Below, piece after piece: positions 62,618-64,000 of a stretch of 64,000 bases of DNA (the stretch's first letter is position 1; the number at the start of each line of letters is the position of its first letter). Source of the DNA: Tethya wilhelma (Eukaryota > Porifera > Demospongiae > Tethyida > Tethyidae); assembly GCA_964030475.1 (NCBI GenBank), contig CAXIPT010000018.1:266739-330738 (forward strand), read 5' to 3'. The position numbers and the translations under genes were made by a program. A model generated the notes under the pieces. The model saw nothing but the letters and a program-made list of their open reading frames with translations, was not told the DNA's origin and did not search any database.

Positions 62618-64000
62618 CTACCTGCTGTAATAACTGAGTGGATGCTCAATTCCATCATCATCCTTCTGGCTCAGTACAGCACCTACGCCTCGATCAGATG
62701 CATCTGTCTGCAGAATGAATGGTCGAGAAAAGTCTGGGCTCTGCAAAATAGGTGAAGAATACAACAACAGTTGTTTCAGTTTGCCAAAAGATTGTTCACA
62801 TTTACTGTCCCAACGCACTAAATTGGGAGCATTTTTCCGAGTGAGATCTGTTAGGGGTAGAGCGATAGTGGCATAATCTGGTATAAAACGACGATAGTAA
62901 CCAGTAAGACCTAGGAATGCTCTAACTTGGGTCTTGGTCTTGAGGACTGGAAACTGATGCACAGCTTGCAACTTGTCTATTTCTGGTTTGACAATCCCAT
63001 TGCCAACAACATGACCTAAATAGCTACATTGTTTCATACCAAATTGACATTTCTTTGGCTTTGCTGTTAACCCAGCCTCTTGAAGTCGTCGAAACACCTG
63101 CTCGAGATGTTGAAGGTGCTCTTCCCATGATGAACTGTAAATCACCAGGTCATCTAGATAGGCTGCCGGGAATCCTTGCAAACCTTGGATCAGGCGGTCC
63201 ATCATTCGCTGAAAGGTAGCCGGGGCTCCTTGTAAGCCGAAAGGCATTTTCTTGAATTGATAAAGGCCAAAGGGAGTGATGAAGGCAGTCTTGTGATGAT
63301 CCTCTTTGGCCACAGGCACCCCCTGCGTGAGATCAAGAGTGGTGATGAAGGACGCTTTGCCCAGTTGGTCTATCATATCATCAATCCTAGGCATTGGGTA
63401 TGCATCGGACTGAGAGACACTATTCAGTCTACGGTAATCAACATAGAGACGTAAGCTACCATCCTTCTTCTTAACATGAACAATGGGTGCTGCCCACTCA
63501 CTAGCTGATGGCTCAATGATTCCCTGTTGTAACATCTCGTCAATCTCTCTCTGGATGTCTGTACGAAATGCTTGGGGCAATCTGTAAGGTGGCAACCTCA
63601 CCGGACGAGCTGAGCCTGTGGAGATTGTATGCTCTGCCAATCTTGTCTGACCTGGCTCGTTGCATAAGACAGGTGCGAACTTCTCCAGGAACTCATGTAG
63701 CTGCTTGCGTTGTCTGGAGTTCAGCTGCTTACCCACCACTGGTTGATCTTTGCTGTCACCATCTTTCCAGAATGGAACTGCCTCCCCTTCTGCATCTTCT
63801 GGGTCATCACTGACGTAGTAGTTTGATTCTGTTGTTTTGTGTACTTGAAATTCTCTCAGCATATTTACATGGAAGACCCTCTGCCTCTTCCTATGCTCAT
63901 GCATGTCAATGAGGTAATTAACTTTACCCATGCGTCTCACCACCTGATATGGCCCTTGCCATTGTGCCAATAGTTTGCTCGTAGATGTGGGTAGAAGAAC
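62618..64000 (-). CDS. Gmr1-like pol: integrase GPY/F end fused to reverse transcriptase and RNase H
   Basis: Open for over 450 residues and still open at the window edge (LLPTSTSKL precedes the first Met). The N-terminus is the integrase GPY/F module AQWQGPYQVVRRMGKVNYLI, then RVFHVNMLREF. RT follows in the same frame: EWAAPIVHVKKKDGSLRLYV, DAYPMPRIDDMIDQLGKASF, MPFGLQGAPATFQRMMDRLI, YLDDLVIYSSSWEEH and YLGHVVGNGIVKPE, then RNase H PFILQTDASDRGVGAVLSQK. INT upstream of RT defines Gmr1-like order. RT lacks the YWQ of the usual GYWQVP, an in-frame 9-base loss. The stop at 62618 truncates RNase H. Confidence 0.85.
   Translation of the reverse strand, partial: VLLPTSTSKLLAQWQGPYQVVRRMGKVNYLIDMHEHRKRQRVFHVNMLREFQVHKTTESNYYVSDDPEDAEGEAVPFWKDGDSKDQPVVGKQLNSRQRKQLHEFLEKFAPVLCNEPGQTRLAEHTISTGSARPVRLPPYRLPQAFRTDIQREIDEMLQQGIIEPSASEWAAPIVHVKKKDGSLRLYVDYRRLNSVSQSDAYPMPRIDDMIDQLGKASFITTLDLTQGVPVAKEDHHKTAFITPFGLYQFKKMPFGLQGAPATFQRMMDRLIQGLQGFPAAYLDDLVIYSSSWEEHLQHLEQVFRRLQEAGLTAKPKKCQFGMKQCSYLGHVVGNGIVKPEIDKLQAVHQFPVLKTKTQVRAFLGLTGYYRRFIPDYATIALPLTDLTRKNAPNLVRWDSKCEQSFGKLKQLLLYSSPILQSPDFSRPFILQTDASDRGVGAVLSQKDDDGIEHPLSYYSR

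Larger units (their letters stand above)
59808..62639. repeat. Large tandem duplication, unit 2 (2832 bp, internally deleted)
   Basis: Same order as unit 1 with two main losses. About 356 bases corresponding to 58023-58378 are gone, and about 170 bases corresponding to 58783-58955 are gone. The second loss removes the promoter and poly(A)-signal part of the LTR. It runs without interruption into the rest of the element. Confidence 0.9.

Overview
The window reads as an AT-rich metazoan nuclear scaffold made almost entirely of transposable elements. There is no operon structure, open reading frames are intron-broken or decayed, and BEL/Pao, Ty3/gypsy, non-LTR, Harbinger, pogo-like, P-like and Academ-type elements sit side by side. 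The mix suggests an early-branching or marine invertebrate; a sponge or cnidarian is plausible, but that is inference. Only one weak candidate for a host-type spliced gene is visible.

Layout. 1-2.3 kb: relics (a cysteine-rich CXC tail and a Harbinger transposase piece). 2.3-6.1 kb: a decayed Ty3/gypsy element with the unusual order gag-PR-INT-RT-RH (Gmr1-like), a SCAN-like gag and a tRNA-Leu primer site. 8.19-14.28 kb: a nearly complete BEL/Pao element on the minus strand with 215-bp LTRs and a tRNA-Tyr primer site. 14.3-19.3 kb: a second version of 6.0-8.2 kb, without BEL but with a 782-bp non-autonomous element, running into exon-like segments. 19.8-22.4 kb: LINE and BEL/Pao fragments. 22.84-27.01 kb: a DNA transposon with 38-bp terminal inverted repeats, an 8-bp target duplication and a P-like transposase. 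28.4-28.9 kb and 53.3-54.0 kb: pogo-like transposase relics. 29.5-44.1 kb: an Academ-type transposon (Cys/His zinc clusters, XPG-like nuclease, CXC tail) nested in the 5' LTR of a Ty3/gypsy element that runs to 49.54 kb. 49.5-56.4 kb: mostly unrecognised DNA. 56.4-62.6 kb: a tandem duplication carrying the 3' end of a second Gmr1-like element, whose INT-RT part reaches the right edge.

Assembly structure matters. Single N bases at 14304, 34424 and 38536 mark joins. 30680-34423 and 38537-42280 are each 3744 bp with no net length difference, and they match wherever compared. They are best read as the overlapping ends of two contigs that should be merged, with 34425-38535 wrongly placed between them. 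Merging rejoins both the Academ element and the split gypsy LTR. The join at 14304 similarly looks like two haplotypes laid end to end.

No genes act together in a cellular pathway here. The functional units are the elements themselves, most inactivated by stops, frameshifts or deletions. The Academ, BEL/Pao and second gypsy elements are the least decayed.
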